A stretch of 64,000 nucleotides of DNA. Origin: Neoarius graeffei (lineage: Eukaryota > Chordata > Actinopteri > Siluriformes > Ariidae). The stretch's first letter is position 1, and each line of letters begins with the position of its first letter. Positions 1 to 11,093 of this stretch are shown here, piece after piece. The stretch lies in the NCBI RefSeq assembly GCF_027579695.1, contig NC_083590.1, positions 16,069,656-16,133,655 of the forward strand, given 5' to 3'. A program made the position numbers and the translations under genes. The notes beneath the pieces were generated by a model. That model was given only the letters and a program-made list of their open reading frames with translations, was not told the origin of the DNA and made no database searches.

Positions 1-223
1 CACACTCACATTCACACCTACGGTCAATTTAGAGTCACCAGTTAACCTAACCTGCATGTCTTTGGACTGTGGGGGAAACCGGAGCACCCGGAGGAAACCC
101 ACGCGGACACGGGGAGAACATGCAAACTCCACACAGAAAGGCCCTCGCCGGCCCCGGGGCTCGAACCCAGGACCTTCTTGGTGTGAGGCGACAGCGCTAA
201 CCACTACACCACCGTGCCGCCCC
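1..223 (-). mobile_element. tRNA-derived SINE (Mermaid-like), cut by window edge
   Basis: Minus-strand copy of the main SINE of this window. The tRNA-like head (GGCGGCACGGTGGTGTAGTGG in reverse complement) ends near 223, and the body motif around 61-130 matches the other copies at 5533, 37815, 45225, 52055 and 60689. The 3' tail lies outside the window. It probably inserted in the LTR remnant next to it. The name Mermaid is from memory of fish SINE families. Confidence 0.9.
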
Positions 224-376
224 AAAGCCAAATCTACCAAAAACAAAAAACATGAATCAATTACCAGTTACCATTTACTCTTAACCATTTTTAACCATTA
301 CTTTTCACAGTTTTGTTTTACCATTACCCCAACACAAAAACACAAGCACACATCAAAAGTAGTGACCTCCCCCCCC
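224..376 (-). repeat. Polypurine tract and probable 3' LTR remnant
   Basis: Plus-strand pyrimidine run at 366-376 is, on the element's strand, a G-rich polypurine tract about 115 bp downstream of the RT-RNase H stop, where a 3' LTR should begin. The presumed LTR is cut short by the SINE at 223, so its other end and any matching 5' LTR cannot be shown. Confidence 0.45.
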
Positions 377-492
377 GAAAATCGAAAACCCTGCCCCACA
401 CATGCTTTCCACCCAGCACGTCCCAGCGCCTGGACAGCGATTTAAGGGCAAAAACAGAGGAGCAAAGAGAAGATTACGGAGAAGAGACCACC

Positions 493-2109
493 CTACGAAC
501 AGGCATCAGGAGCCCGAGACAACGCGTCAGCGATCACATTGTCAGACCCCTTAATGTGCCGTATTGACAGGTTATAAGGCTGCAGAAATAGAGCCCAACG
601 CATTAGGCACTGGTTGGCATTCTGCAGGGAGGACAAAAAGGTAAGAGGATTGTGGTCAGAGAAGACCACCACCGGATGCACTCCACCACCAACATAAACA
701 TCAAAATGTTGGAGCGGCCATATAAGAGCCAGGGCCTCCTTTTCAATAGTAGAGTAATTAAGTTGGTGACAGTTAAATTTTTTAGAAAAATAACAAACAG
801 GTCTGTCCATCCCAGTCTCATCCTTTTGGAGGAGGACTGCTCCAGCCCCTACCTGACTAGCATCGACCTGAAGCTGGAAAGGGTCCTCCATCCTGGGCGC
901 AGACAGGACAGGAGCAGAAGTCAAAATCAATTTAGCATTGTCAAATGCACGTTGACAGTCAGATGTCCAAACAAACTGCACTGAACTTTTCAACAAATCA
1001 GTCAGTGGTGCAATAACAAAAGAGAAATTCTGGCAAAAGTTACTGTAATAGCCTATCATGCCCAAAAACCGCATTAACTCTTTTTTCGTCACAGGACGAG
1101 GAAAACCATCAATGGCCAGTACGTTTGCCCTTATAGGCCAGACTTCACCCTGACCGACCACTCGGCCAAGATAGACTACTGTAGCCTGCGCAAATTCACA
1201 CTTGGCTAAATTAACTGTGAGAGTGGCTGCCACAAATCGCTCAAACAGCAAACGAACTCGGAGGAGATGATCTCCCCACGTCTCTGAATAACACACAACA
1301 TCATCGAGATACACAGCGCACCCCTCCAGTCCTCTCACCACCTGATTCATGAGGCGTTGGAAACTGGAGGGGGCGTTGAGCAACCCAAAAGGCATCCGGG
1401 TATAAGAATTTGGCGTCACAAACGCAGAGATCTCCTGAGCTCTGGGAGTGAGAGGCACCTGATAGTAGCCTTTAAGAAGGTCAAATTTACTAACGTATCG
1501 AGCTGCACCCACCTGATCAACACAGTCTTCAATACGAGGTAAAGGATACGAATCAGGTTTTGTAACCGCATTAACCTTTCTGTAATCCGTACAAAACCTG
1601 TATGTGTTGTCGGGTTTCTTAACCAGCAGACACGGAGACGACCAACTGGAACTAGACGGAACAGCCAGACTATTATCTAAAAGGTATTGCACACTATCAT
1701 CTAGGCACCTACGTTTGTCAGGGCCAACACGATAAAACCTCTGACGAACTGGCTCTGCATCACCAACCTCTAAGTCATGTGTAACCCATGACGTACAAGA
1801 GGGAACATCTGAAAACAAACAAGAAAACTCTAAAATTAAGGTCTTTAACTGATGTCTTTGTTGAGGCTCTATATGACCCAGGACCACATCCAACTGAGCC
1901 AACATCTCAGAATTATTTAAACGAGCATGTAATACTTCATCATCAGGGACCTTCACGTCATCATCTACCTCAGGAACCCTTGCAGACCCAACTACACCAA
2001 CAGGCACCTCTGTTGCGGTACCAGCTGAATGAACAGATGCATAATATGGCTTGAGGAGGTTAACGTGACACAATTGTGTTGCACGCCTACGTTCGGGAGT
2101 GGCAACCAA
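493..2109 (-). pseudogene. Reverse transcriptase-RNase H region of the Gmr1-like element
   Basis: An uninterrupted 538-residue frame. Its first ~25 residues are the C-terminal tail of integrase (HVNLLKPYY motif). The RT follows: the fingers contain a YRFCTDYRKVN block, and the palm has MPFGLLNAPSSFQ and the catalytic YLDD at about residues 267-270 (bases 1300-1311). RNase H starts near residue 408 with the first catalytic Asp in LQVDAS and has the late SDHNPLTFL motif near residue 485; the frame ends ADALSRA, the usual RNase H end. The frame itself looks intact, but the full pol is broken by an in-frame TGA just upstream and by frameshifts in the integrase and protease parts. It would copy element RNA to DNA and degrade the RNA strand. 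Confidence 0.9.
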
Positions 2110-2130
2110 ATAATTCGTTTCAGAGACCTG

Positions 2131-3370
2131 TCAAACTACATTGTATGGTCCAGAAAACTTGGCAGCAAAGGGAGAACCAGGAATTGGCAACAATGCCAGA
2201 ACCTGATCGCCTGGGCTGAAAACACGAGTTTGAGCCTTACGATCATAATGCTTTTTCATTTTTACCTGAGCTGCAGTCAAATTATCATTGGCCATTTTAC
2301 AGGCCAAAAGCAACCTGCGTCGAAAACCACACACATAATCAGACAAAGACTTTGGCAGTTCTGAGGGATCAAAATCACTGGACAAAACAGACAAAGGGGT
2401 TCGAACTTGATGACCAAAAACTAACTCGTTAGGACTAAAACTAGTGCTCTCCTGCACTACTGCTCTAGCTGCCAGCAGTAGCCAAGGCAGTCCATCTTCC
2501 CATTCCCGACCCATCTCCACACAGTACGCACGCAGCAGAGACTTCAAGGTAGCATGGAAACGTTCCAAGGCTCCTTGGCTTTGTGCATGATATGCACTGC
2601 TCAAATTATGTTGTATGTGGAGCTGTTTCAAGGCTGCTACAAAGGTCTTCGACGTGAAATTTGAGCCACGGTCGCTTTGAATGACCTTAGGAAGGCCAAA
2701 CACAGAGATAAACAGATAGAGATTTAACAATCAACTTTGTAGTTATAGATCTTAATGCATATACAGCAGGGTATCGAGTGGCTTGACACATTACTGTAAA
2801 CAAATAAATACATCCAGACTTAGACTGAGGCAACGGGCCTACACAATCAATAATCAGATGCTGAAAAGGTGTACAAACAGAGGGGACTGGCTTCAAAGGC
2901 ACAGGCTTAATAACAACATTTGGTTTGCCAGCAACCTGACAAACATGACAGGCCTGAACAAACTTAGCTACATCTCTCTTTATCCGGGGCCAATAAAAAT
3001 GCTGCAGCAGGTGATTATAGGTTTTCCTCACTCCAAAATGACCTGCTGCTTCCCCATGAGCTGCACGTAGCACAAGCTCTCTAAACTTTTCCGGCATCAC
3101 CACCTGAAAGATCTGCTCTCTCACAACAGCATCCCCCCTAGGTGACCACCGTCTCAGCAATAAGCCATTTTTAACAAAATAACTGTGGTCCAAATCATCA
3201 ACATCATGTTCAACCAAATCAAAATATTTGTTTAAGCCTGCATCCTCTCTCTGAGCTTCAACAATGTCAGACTGCAACAAAGGGGCCGGTAATTTTGGAA
3301 CAAACACATGAGCAGGAAAAAAATTTAGATACATCAGATGGCTTGGCATCATGTGCGCGCGCCATGGCAC
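2131..3370 (-). pseudogene. Integrase of the Gmr1-like element, frameshifted
   Basis: Two overlapping frames (3370-2687 and 2730-2131) together give one integrase, so a single frameshift lies around 2690-2730. The first holds an H2C2 zinc-binding module (HGEAAGHFG, then CHVC) and the first catalytic Asp (LIIDCVGPLP). The second holds the second Asp (IQSDRGSNFTS) and catalytic Glu (QGALERFHATLK). It ends at an in-frame TGA at 2131-2133, beyond which the same frame continues as the tail of integrase and then RT. Catalytic residues are all present, so the breaks look like later decay. Position upstream of RT is the notable point. Confidence 0.88.
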
Positions 3371-3644
3371 GCGTCACCGCACAAGCCATGAACACATCAG
3401 GGAAATCTTTTTGACTACTGTCTACTTCACCAGGTTGGACGGCCTTAGTCATATCTACTGGTGAAGGTGAAACCTGTTCAGGGAAAACACAATCACGTGC
3501 CAAATTATTCCCCACAATTACATGTATTCCCTCTATGGGCAATGAAGGACGAACAGCAATGACTACTTCACCATTTACAAAACCAGAAAAAAGTTGAATT
3601 TTATGCAATGGCACGGGAATAGACTGAAAACCAATTCCTTTCAC
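3318..3644 (-). pseudogene. Protease-end fragment of the Gmr1-like element
   Basis: A 125-residue frame begins with GIGFQSIPVPLHKIQL and includes VIVGNNLARD, resembling the C-terminal part of gypsy-type retropepsin domains (the LGNDLA motif before the next domain). The catalytic DSG is not seen; it would lie further 5', where the element has been replaced by the hAT-like repeat at 3654. The frame crosses into the integrase frame between 3267 and 3370, implying a frameshift there. Confidence 0.6.
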
Positions 3645-3653
3645 TAATACAAC

Positions 3654-4737
3654 CAGTGGCGGAACAAGTCAGAGCCGGGCCGGGGGTGGGGCAAATGACC
3701 GGGCCCTTTATTAAAGCTTATCATAACATCATTTTAGGCTACAAAATGTCCGCAACTGCGGTGTTTACCAATTTCAACACTACCGGGTGCAACTATGTTA
3801 TTTAGTACATCAAGTCCTTCAAACGAACATGTAACTCAGAAACAAAAAACATTAGGATACTGTACATGGCTCATAATAAAACATCAATAGCCTATACTGC
3901 GCAAATTATTTGAAGGGCATACGAATGAGCGCTCAGAGGTTGCAACGGTGACAGGAAGAGTCAGAAATAAAAGGAGGGCGGTGCAAACCTCACTGAATGC
4001 ACTGTGTTTACCAATTTCAACACTACGGGGTGCAACTGTGTTATTTTGTACATTAAGTCCTTCAAACGAACATGTAACTCAGAAACAAAAAAAAACATTA
4101 GGCGACATAGTGACCATGAGGACGAACTAAATATGTGTCCAGTTTAAGTAATTTAGCCTTTCCCTGCTCCCTTTTTTCCCCTTTCTTTTCGCTTCGCCGC
4201 TCCACTTTTATGTTTATATGAACTCATGTTAACTATCGTAGTAAAAATGCTTGTAGCATAGCCAACTCTGTTGACAAGTGACTGATGACGATTTTACCCA
4301 AAATACACTTGGAGACAATATCTTATTAAATTTGCACGCTGTAAAGCAAAACGCGAGAGTGAAAAGCAGGACAGTTATACAAAACATTTTATTCTATATT
4401 TTACAGCTGTTAAATCTTGAGTGAATCTTGAGTTCAGTTTTTAGCAACTATGAGGCATAACTCACCCTGACTGTGTCAAGCTATAAGCCCTAACACAACC
4501 CCTGAGCTACGGCAACATACATTATCTTACAACATTGTACACGCTCGCGCGCTCGACTATTTGCAACACATTGCAACGATTTTAAGGGGTGCATCAGATA
4601 ACTCCACGGGCCCGGGCATGAGCACGACGAATGTAATCTCGAAGGACTGAGTGTAAGCGATATATCGGGCTTATCTCCGGGTCCTCGCCCGGGCCGGGGG
4701 CGGTTCGCCCTCTCAGCCCCCCCACGGTCCGCCCCTG
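3654..4737. mobile_element. Non-autonomous hAT-like element with CAGTGGCGG ends
   Basis: The left end CAGTGGCGGAAC and the inverted right end CAGGGGCGGACC form imperfect terminal inverted repeats, flanked inwards by G/C-rich tracts on both sides. CAG(T/G)GGCGG ends are common in fish hAT families. No convincing 8-bp target duplication is seen (AATACAAC left, GCATGGAG right), so the junction may have been deleted after insertion. No transposase is recognisable. Confidence 0.6.
3761..4102. repeat. Internal direct duplication, two ~97-bp copies 243 bp apart
   Basis: Bases 3761-3856 recur at 4004-4102 with a few mismatches and a longer A run in the second copy. Both copies run from a GTGTTTACCAATTTC block to an ACATTAGG block. 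It lies wholly inside the hAT-like element, so it is a duplication internal to that repeat. Confidence 0.85.
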
Positions 4738-5228
4738 GCATGGAGTGCTGAGTAAAAGTGAGTGATGTGTTGGAGAGAAATGTGGTTGTATTTGACTGAG
4801 CTCGTGTAAAAACAGCAGTAAAACTGCGGAACTGAAATCACCTGAGAAGGTGTTTAATGGCTAAATACAGGTGCAATGTCCTGCATCAGTGACCAGTGTT
4901 TTCTCATAAGGAGTGTCTTTAGGCTGCTTTCTTCCCTCTGCATGTTTTTTAAACGCATGTTGTTTTCACTGTGTCTGTCGTATAAATTCCAGCATTTCCA
5001 TTTAAAGGGACTGACTGCAAAGGCATCTGAAATTTTATGTATTATGTATGTATGTATGTATATATGTATGTATGTGTGAATGGAATTGTCCTATGTCTCC
5101 CAAGAACAGTATCATGCGGAAGAGATTTGATAATTTTGATGTGCTGAAAGTTTTTTTTCCTCATGATAAAGAGTTTTGCTGAACTGTGGTGTGACCGGTT
5201 CGACCTGTCTGGGGTTTAGAAAACCTGT
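4738..5228. other. Unassigned stretch with short (TATG)n run
   Basis: No coding region or known element recognised. A short TATG/TGTA-type microsatellite lies at about 5041-5075. The right end runs into the LINE RNase H relic and may be its degraded upstream part. Confidence 0.4.
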
Positions 5229-6260
5229 GTGGACATGGAGTTACTCAGGATTACACTCACTGATAGGAATGCAGATCTAACCAGTGAACATTATAGTTAT
5301 AGGGACTGTATGTATAAAGACAGTATTCAGATCTTTACAGGTGGAGCAAAGGATTTGCAAACAGATGCCACAGTTTCTGCAGTTGCTGTGCCCAGTGACC
5401 AGGTCGAAATTAGTCAGAGAACTTCTGATGGTTTGAGTGTCTGTACGGTGAAATTGTTTGCCATAATGTTGGCATTAGAATGGACTGAACAGGTAAACTG
5501 CAGAAATATATTAATCTGTAATGATTCTGTGTTGGGCGGCACGGTGGTGTAGTGGTTAGCGCTGTCGCCTCACAGCAAGAAGGTCCGGGTTCGAGCCCCA
5601 TGGCCGGCGAGGGCCTTTTTGTGCGGAGTTTGCATGTTCTCCCCGTGTCCGCGTGGGTTTCCTCTGGGTGCTCCGGTTTCCCCCACAGTCCAAAGACATG
5701 CAGGTTAAATTAACTGGTGACTCTAAATTGACCGTAGGTGTGAATGTGAGTGTGAATGGTTGTCTGTGCTCTATGTGTCGGCCCTGTGATGACCTGGCGA
5801 CTTGTCCAGGGTGTACCCCGCCTTTTGCCCGTAGTCAGCTGGGATAGGCTCCAGCTTGCCTGCGACCCTGTAGAAGGATAAAGCGGCTAGAGATAATGAG
5901 ATGAGATGATTCCATGTCAGCACTTAGGAGCATGAAGACAGCTTCAACTAGAAATCATCAAGATCTGCTTTATGAAATCTTGTTTACCAGTTCAAGAATG
6001 GTTAATCAGGGGAAAATATCACATTCATTTGGGTCCCAGCACATTCAGGCATCCAGGGGAACAAGAGAGTGGACAAACTTGCAAAAGAAGCAGTCAAAAA
6101 AGAAACTGTTGAAGCGAGCATCAAATTCTCAAAATCAGAGGGAAAAGCATGGTGTGGAGAAAGGCAAATCAACAGTGGCAATAGTTATAGGATAAAGGGG
6201 AAAAAAGGGAGACATTTGCACTCAATCCAAAACAAAGTATGTTCAGGAGATCAAACCAGA
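5229..6260 (+). pseudogene. RNase H domain of a non-LTR retrotransposon, split by a SINE
   Basis: The left half (5229-5532) reads through IQIFTGGAKD and LSVCTVKLFAIMLALEW to ILICNDS. The right half (5918 onward) resumes with SALRSM and, after a frame slip, VPAHSGIQGNKRVDKLAK and KGRHLHSIQNKV. This is the domain layout of the C-terminal RNase H found in I/R1-type LINEs (family knowledge). The first catalytic Asp is Gly and the conserved Glu is Lys, so it is dead even without the insertion. A SINE at 5533-5905 splits it with a target duplication, and the coding sense is restored across the duplication. Confidence 0.8.
5533..5905 (+). mobile_element. Mermaid-like SINE inside a LINE RNase H domain
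   Basis: Full-length plus-strand copy from the tRNA-like head (GGCGGCACGGTGGTGTAGTGG) to a GATAATGAGATGAGAT tail. The flanks ATGATTCTGTGT (5521-5532) and ATGATTCCATGT (5906-5917) form a 12-bp target duplication with two mismatches, dating the insertion after the LINE fragment. Confidence 0.92.
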
Positions 6261-6517
6261 AAGAGCAAATGTTTATTTACTTTTTATGACTGGTTCTTTT
6301 TGCACATACAGTGATATCATGCATTCAGTGTGACCGATAAACTCTCGTGGAGTTGTGACCGTCAGCCAGTTCAGACTTTAAACCAACTTTTGATATTGTG
6401 GACATTGCACTCCCCTGGGTCTTTTGTTTACTCGTGCATGGCCAGAGGAAAAGAAAGAGAGGGAAACATGCTGGAGTTCTGTCCTGCTCATGACAGAGAA
6501 TCAGGAAGTCTCCTCTG

Positions 6518-6706
6518 CCCAGCATCCTGCTCACTAATGTTCAGTCTTTGGACAACAGACTGGATGAGCTGCATGCATGGATTAAACACCAGAGGGACAT
6601 CAGAAACTGCTGTGCTTTGGCGTTCACAGAGACGTGGCTGGAGCCCTGCGTTCCCGACTGTGCAGTCACACCAGAGGGTTTCACTGTTTATGGGAGGGGT
6701 GTGTGA
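6518..6706 (+). pseudogene. LINE endonuclease N-terminal fragment
   Basis: One frame reads PSILLTNVQSLDNRLDEL, then FTETWLEPCVPD and TPEGFTVYGRG. This matches the start of the apurinic endonuclease domain of L2/CR1/Rex-type LINEs: the N-V-Q-S-L block and the E-T-W-L block with the catalytic Glu. About 60 residues remain; nothing before or after continues it. Confidence 0.75.
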
Positions 6707-6853
6707 TTTATGATTAATTCTTCATGGGCCACGGATATTTGCATCTTAGCAAAGCATTGAACTGAACTAGTTCCATGAAACAAAAGATGAATATATCTTT
6801 TCTCTTTACTGCTTTTGTATTCTTGTTTCTTTCTCTGTAAGATCAAAACATTA

Positions 6854-7468
6854 GGCTGCTGGGCCATAGAAGGTTCACGCTGCATGCTGCACGCTGCACG
6901 CTACACGTTCACGTGAAGAACCGGACCCTGGGCCATTAAACTTCATGCTTGGATGTTCACGTGTTGCGTCTGTTCTACTTTGACCGAGTAACCAACAATA
7001 TGGACTCTTCGGATGACGACGATTGCCTCATTCTGCTTTTACTGAGACAGAGGAAGAGAAAAAGGAACAGAATTTGGAGCCGAGAACACTTCCTTCTGAG
7101 AGAAACCCGTGGTGAATTTCACCGAACATTCTATAATCTGCTTGACAATCCCGATGAAGAACTATTTTTCAATTATACCATTCAATTATATTTTTTCTGA
7201 AGTTTTCCCCTGAAAGCATAGCGTTATCTCCCTAGACCCGTTCTGATTGGCTGGCGCGGCGGTGACCGCATGCATTGACTGGAATTTCCGTCTTCACGCC
7301 TAGAAAAAAAAGTGTGCATGTTCATTTCACGCTTCACGCGTGAAGTGTGCAGCGTGCAACGTGAACGCCGTTCTATGGCCCAGAGCAAGTCATGCTACGT
7401 TTGTCCACTTTTCTTTACACGCGTGTAGCGTGCAGCATGCAGCGTGAACCTTCTATGGCCCAGCAGCC
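6854..7468 (+). mobile_element. Harbinger-derived non-autonomous element, copy 1
   Basis: 615-bp element with terminal inverted repeats GGCTGCTGGGCCATAGAAGG at both ends and TTA duplicated on each side (6851-6853 and 7469-7471), the 3-bp target typical of PIF/Harbinger. Short CTGCACG/GCAGCGTG units sit just inside both ends. It carries the start of a transposase-like reading frame. A second copy in opposite orientation is at 33216-33807. Confidence 0.9.
7000..7200 (+). pseudogene. Harbinger transposase N-terminal remnant
   Basis: Starting at an ATG, the frame gives an acidic opening (MDSSDDDD), a basic run (RQRKRKRNRIWSREH), then RGEFHRTFYNLL and DEELFFNY. The arrangement basic stretch, W, RGEFH and D-E-x-x-F-F-x-Y is the N-terminus of Harbinger (HARBI1-like) nucleases. 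The frame leaves the family right after FFNY and stops within ten residues, so the rest of the transposase was lost by an internal deletion. The longer 83-residue frame from 6949 is identical to that of the copy near 33.6 kb. Confidence 0.72.
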
Positions 7469-7856
7469 TTAGGGGTATAACTCCATACTCGCTACTGTGG
7501 AGTCGAGCCCATGCATTCTAAGGCTAAGATAGCTAAGCGCTAGCTAGAATGATTTAGTTATCTGTCCAGCAAAATGACATCCTCTAATCTTGCTCTATCT
7601 TGCAGTTGCACTCACTCAGCAGGCTTTCCTTTTCTTTTCCACTTGCGGGAGAGTTGAGTCTACCATGTTTGCCCATTCTGACTTGTTTGGGTTAAAAGTA
7701 GAATCGTAAAATGCGGGATGCTTTTTATCTCGGCAAAATGTTGGATACACGTGGTGTGTGTGTGTGTGCGCAGCAGTGAAACATCTCGAAATTCCAACAG
7801 CAATAGAAATAGAATGTTTTACCCAGAATTCAACTTTGCAGTCAGAACCTTTAACT
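7469..7856. other. Unassigned spacer
   Basis: Between the Harbinger-derived element and the hAT element. No coding or repeat structure recognised apart from a short TG run near 7755. Confidence 0.4.
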
Positions 7857-8929
7857 CAGTGTTTCCCAACCACTGTGCCGCGGCACATTTAGTGTGCCGT
7901 GAGAGGTCATCAGGTGTACCATGGGACATTATCCAATTTCACTTAATTGTTCCGAAAATTATTTATTTACGGCAAATAATTTGTCTTCATTCGTCTATGC
8001 CAGCGACGTATAGTGACCGGTACAACAATTAAATACTCTTCCAATAGATGGCAGCAGGTAGCTAATTAACCTGTGTATCTACCGGTACCTGTTGCCATTC
8101 AAACAATAGAATTAGTAATGCTTCGGGTATGACAGCAGTGAAAGCGAGAGCAGGGATGAGAGTTTTCCGCATTTCTGCAGATTTCAGCTTTTTCGGAGTA
8201 AAAATCGACCTTTTTATATTATGCCAAATCCGTTGAGATTTTTTTTTCATTTCTTGAAGGGGGTTGGGGTATGTTCCTTCATGATACTCAAGCGTAATTC
8301 ATTCCTATGACGATGTTACATGTTTACATTTTTGCCATCTTTTAGTCTCGTGGTAGAATGCGTGTTATTTACAATGTAATTGGCCAAAACATCGCTGGCG
8401 AGAGCATGATAGCCAATCATAAGTTCTTACAAAAGAGAGGACTGACAAGCTTTTGTCTTTGGCCAAAAAGCTGAAGAAGAAGTCAAAATGATCAAATGAA
8501 AATGAGAAGTGACTGTGAACTATAAATAATTGTATAAAGTGTACATAGACATTATCCCATAAACTTAGCATTCGTTTGATTTAATACATTGAACATGTAT
8601 ATGATGGTCAGTAAATCTGAATTAATGCTGACAGTTTTGAAAACTTAAATATTTCAAAAGACTTTTTGAAGAAATCATATGCAACTAATGAGGACATGGG
8701 GAGAAAAGGACAGTCACCCTAAGAAACTTTTATTTAATATATGAACATTTTGATAATTAATAGAACTTAAGTTTAATGTGAATTTAGTTTGTCATTTTTG
8801 TTGATCATATTTGAAACATATTTTCATGTAAATATATAAAAAAGACCAGATTTTTTTTTTAATCTACTATAGCTCAGATTGCAGGAAAAGTGGTTTGTAA
8901 GGCCTTATTTTTCAAAACTTTCCTGGGGA

Positions 8930-9021
<92 letters not shown>

Positions 9022-9102
9022 ATATTTTTGTTTGGTGGTGTGCCATGGGATTTTTCAAATGTAAAATATGTGCCATGGCTCAAGAAAGGTTGGGAAACAC
9101 TG
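7857..9102. mobile_element. hAT-type non-autonomous element with perfect 8-bp target duplication
   Basis: Ends CAGTGTTTCCCAACC and GGTTGGGAAACACTG are inverted repeats, and CTTTAACT is duplicated exactly at 7849-7856 and 9103-9110: a clean hAT signature. Inside the ends are paired GTGCCGTG/GTGCCATGG blocks. No transposase is recognised. A decayed relative is at 54719-54935. Confidence 0.92.
8929..9019. repeat. Compound microsatellite (AT)n-(T)n-(TG)n
   Basis: An AT run, about 28 T's, then about 22 TG units in succession near the right end of the hAT element. The reading frames across it on both strands are low-complexity artefacts. Confidence 0.95.
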
Positions 9103-9500
9103 CTTTAACTGATGTGGATTTTTTTACGCACTAGATTCCCTGTGTTCTTGGCCATGCTGATGGGAAACAAAATGAGGAAACGTAACCCAAGGAGCTGCTG
9201 ACTCTGGGTTATTATTGGTTTGTTCCTGTGTCTTTCAGGGAGACCGTGAGCTGGACTAGTGAATAGAGTAAAGTCTGGCTCAGAAAACAAGATGCCACGT
9301 CTCAGCATTTTCAGCACAACTGACAAAATATATTTAGTATCACGGTCCATGTGATCCCTCAGTAAAAACAGATCATGGATCGTTCATGGTGTAAAACAGT
9401 CATATCACACACCCCTACTTTAGGCTCACAGAAATCATCTCTGGTTAGTGCAACTGACTTCAGACTGACTGACTTCTGGATCAGAATTTATTCAGACTAA

Positions 9501-10362
9501 GGGTGTTTTCACACTTGGTCCCTTTCAGCCATCTAACCGAACTCAGATCGATGACTCAGCATTTTTTGCTCATATGTGAACACACCAACCGTACCCAGAC
9601 CCCTTTAAAGCGAACCAAACTGAGACCACCTCAGGAGGTGGTCTCAGTACGGTTCGCTAAAAATCAAAGGTACGGTTCGCCTAATCTGCGCATTGTGAAC
9701 AAAAAGCGCACCGGGTTCACTTCGCCTTTTTCACTGTAGTTTAACCTTCTTCGTTTGCTGTAGTTGGTCACGTGACTGTAGCAGGGAAACTCACTTCCTT
9801 TTGGAACTTACCACAGCCGCTTTACAGTTCTCTGATGGCTATCCATATAATATTATGTACACTAGCTGTTTGTCGCCTTTCTCTGCCATCCTCTGAACCC
9901 CATCACTTTCTGCCCACCTATTCATTGATTCATATCTTTCAAATGAAAGCTGAATTGTCACAAGTGTTGCCAACATCAGACGGTTTATCATTTTTTGTCG
10001 CAATGAAGTTCTCTTAAGCCATGGCCTTCTTCTTTGTAGTCTCCTCAGCCGTGTTTTGTGCTCATAGATAGCTGGAATAAATTTATTTCCCTTAATCCGC
10101 ACTATTTTGATCAAAGAATATTGTACCCAGAATTCCATGCACTTGGGGTCTGAGGGCTCTAGAGGACCTGGTGTGAACAGAAAGAGGACTGAGGCCCCAT
10201 CAAAGCTTAACTGGACCAGAAAGAGAACCCAGTCCTCTTTGTAATAAATTCACAGTGTGAACACAAAAATAACTGAGTTCTTTTTCTGTTGGTCCACTTT
10301 TTGGTCCACTTAAAGAGGACTGAGTCTGGTTCCTTTAAAGGGGACCAGGTGTGAAAACACCC
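9501..10362. mobile_element. MITE with GGGTGTTTTCACAC inverted ends
   Basis: The left end GGGTGTTTTCACACTTGGTCC has its inverse at the right end (ggaccaggtgtgaaaacaccc). Several internal copies of ACCAG/GAGGACTGAG motifs repeat near both ends. Flanks are TAA left and AAA right, so a 3-bp duplication is only approximate. No coding region recognised. Confidence 0.8.
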
Positions 10363-10601
10363 AAATTTAATTTAAAACTATTAAATTTAAAACCATTTAA
10401 TGCTGGTAAAGAGAAAGTAGGATTAGACTTAAAGTAGCCCTTCTATTAACTACAGATTATTTTAGTCGCCTCCTGCTTCAGCTTTTTTAGTGAAGGCATC
10501 ACAGCTGACCTGCTTGGACTTCAAACTGTGTCTCCTCCTTTCCAGCAGAGGTCTCAATCCCCTGATTACTGAACTGGTCACCTCACCTCCTGTGTGGAGG
10601 G

Positions 10602-11093
10602 TGTAGTGACTTCTTTTAAGGCACTTCTTCTAGACGCCGTTGAGGTGTTTTTAATTGCACGTGGTTTATTTAAACAGAAAAGTCTTCGTATAACGTCCAC
10701 CATAACTCATAATAATAAAGGCAAACAAAAGGGTCCATGAAACAAAACGATAAACCAAGCATGGTACAAGCACTACTCTAATAGTATGCCGCTGTGTTGA
10801 TTTGTTATTAAAAACCTATATGCCTGCTGGCGTCACCAAATGTCCACAATTCCAAATTCCACAATATTCCACAGTTCCAAGTTTCCACCAGCTCACACTC
10901 CGACTACCAAACAGACTCCCTGTCTGTGTGGCACCCTCTACTAATTGTGCACCGCCTCTAATTGGACACCTGTGCATCAATTAGAAGACCGAGGCACTCA
11001 AGGCCAGGTTAAGTTGCAGCATAATTCTAAACAATTCCATATTCTGCCAGCAGGTGTCCATGTCAACATAAATGAATCAAATTGGCTCCTATA
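10602..11093 (-). repeat. BEL 3' LTR
   Basis: 492 bp, identical to 18527-19018 apart from one base. On the element strand it begins TATAGGAGCC and ends TCACTACA. Purine-rich AAGGAGGCAGGTG sits immediately upstream (11094-11106), the expected plus-strand primer site. The 60-residue frame inside it is also present in the other LTR and is not a gene. Confidence 0.95.

Larger units (their letters stand above)
224..3653 (-). mobile_element. Broken gypsy-type LTR retrotransposon, integrase upstream of RT (Gmr1-like)
   Basis: Read on the minus strand, the order is protease remnant (3644 to about 3318), integrase (3370 to 2131), then RT-RNase H (2109 to 493), followed by a purine-rich tract and a possible LTR start. 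Standard Ty3/gypsy elements have RT-RNase H before integrase. The integrase-first order is the hallmark described for the Gmr1 group of deuterostome elements. The C-terminal integrase sequence runs into the RT frame with only one in-frame stop between them, so the order is not a rearrangement of separate fragments. No gag is visible: the 5' side stops at the hAT-like element at 3654. Confidence 0.88.

Noticed and set aside
8879-9083. Frames rich in FFFF, CVCV or HTHT on both strands
   Set aside because: Translation of the (AT)n-(T)n-(TG)n microsatellite.
10802-10984. 60-residue frame present twice (also 18727-18909)
   Set aside because: Lies inside the BEL LTRs; duplication is due to the LTRs.
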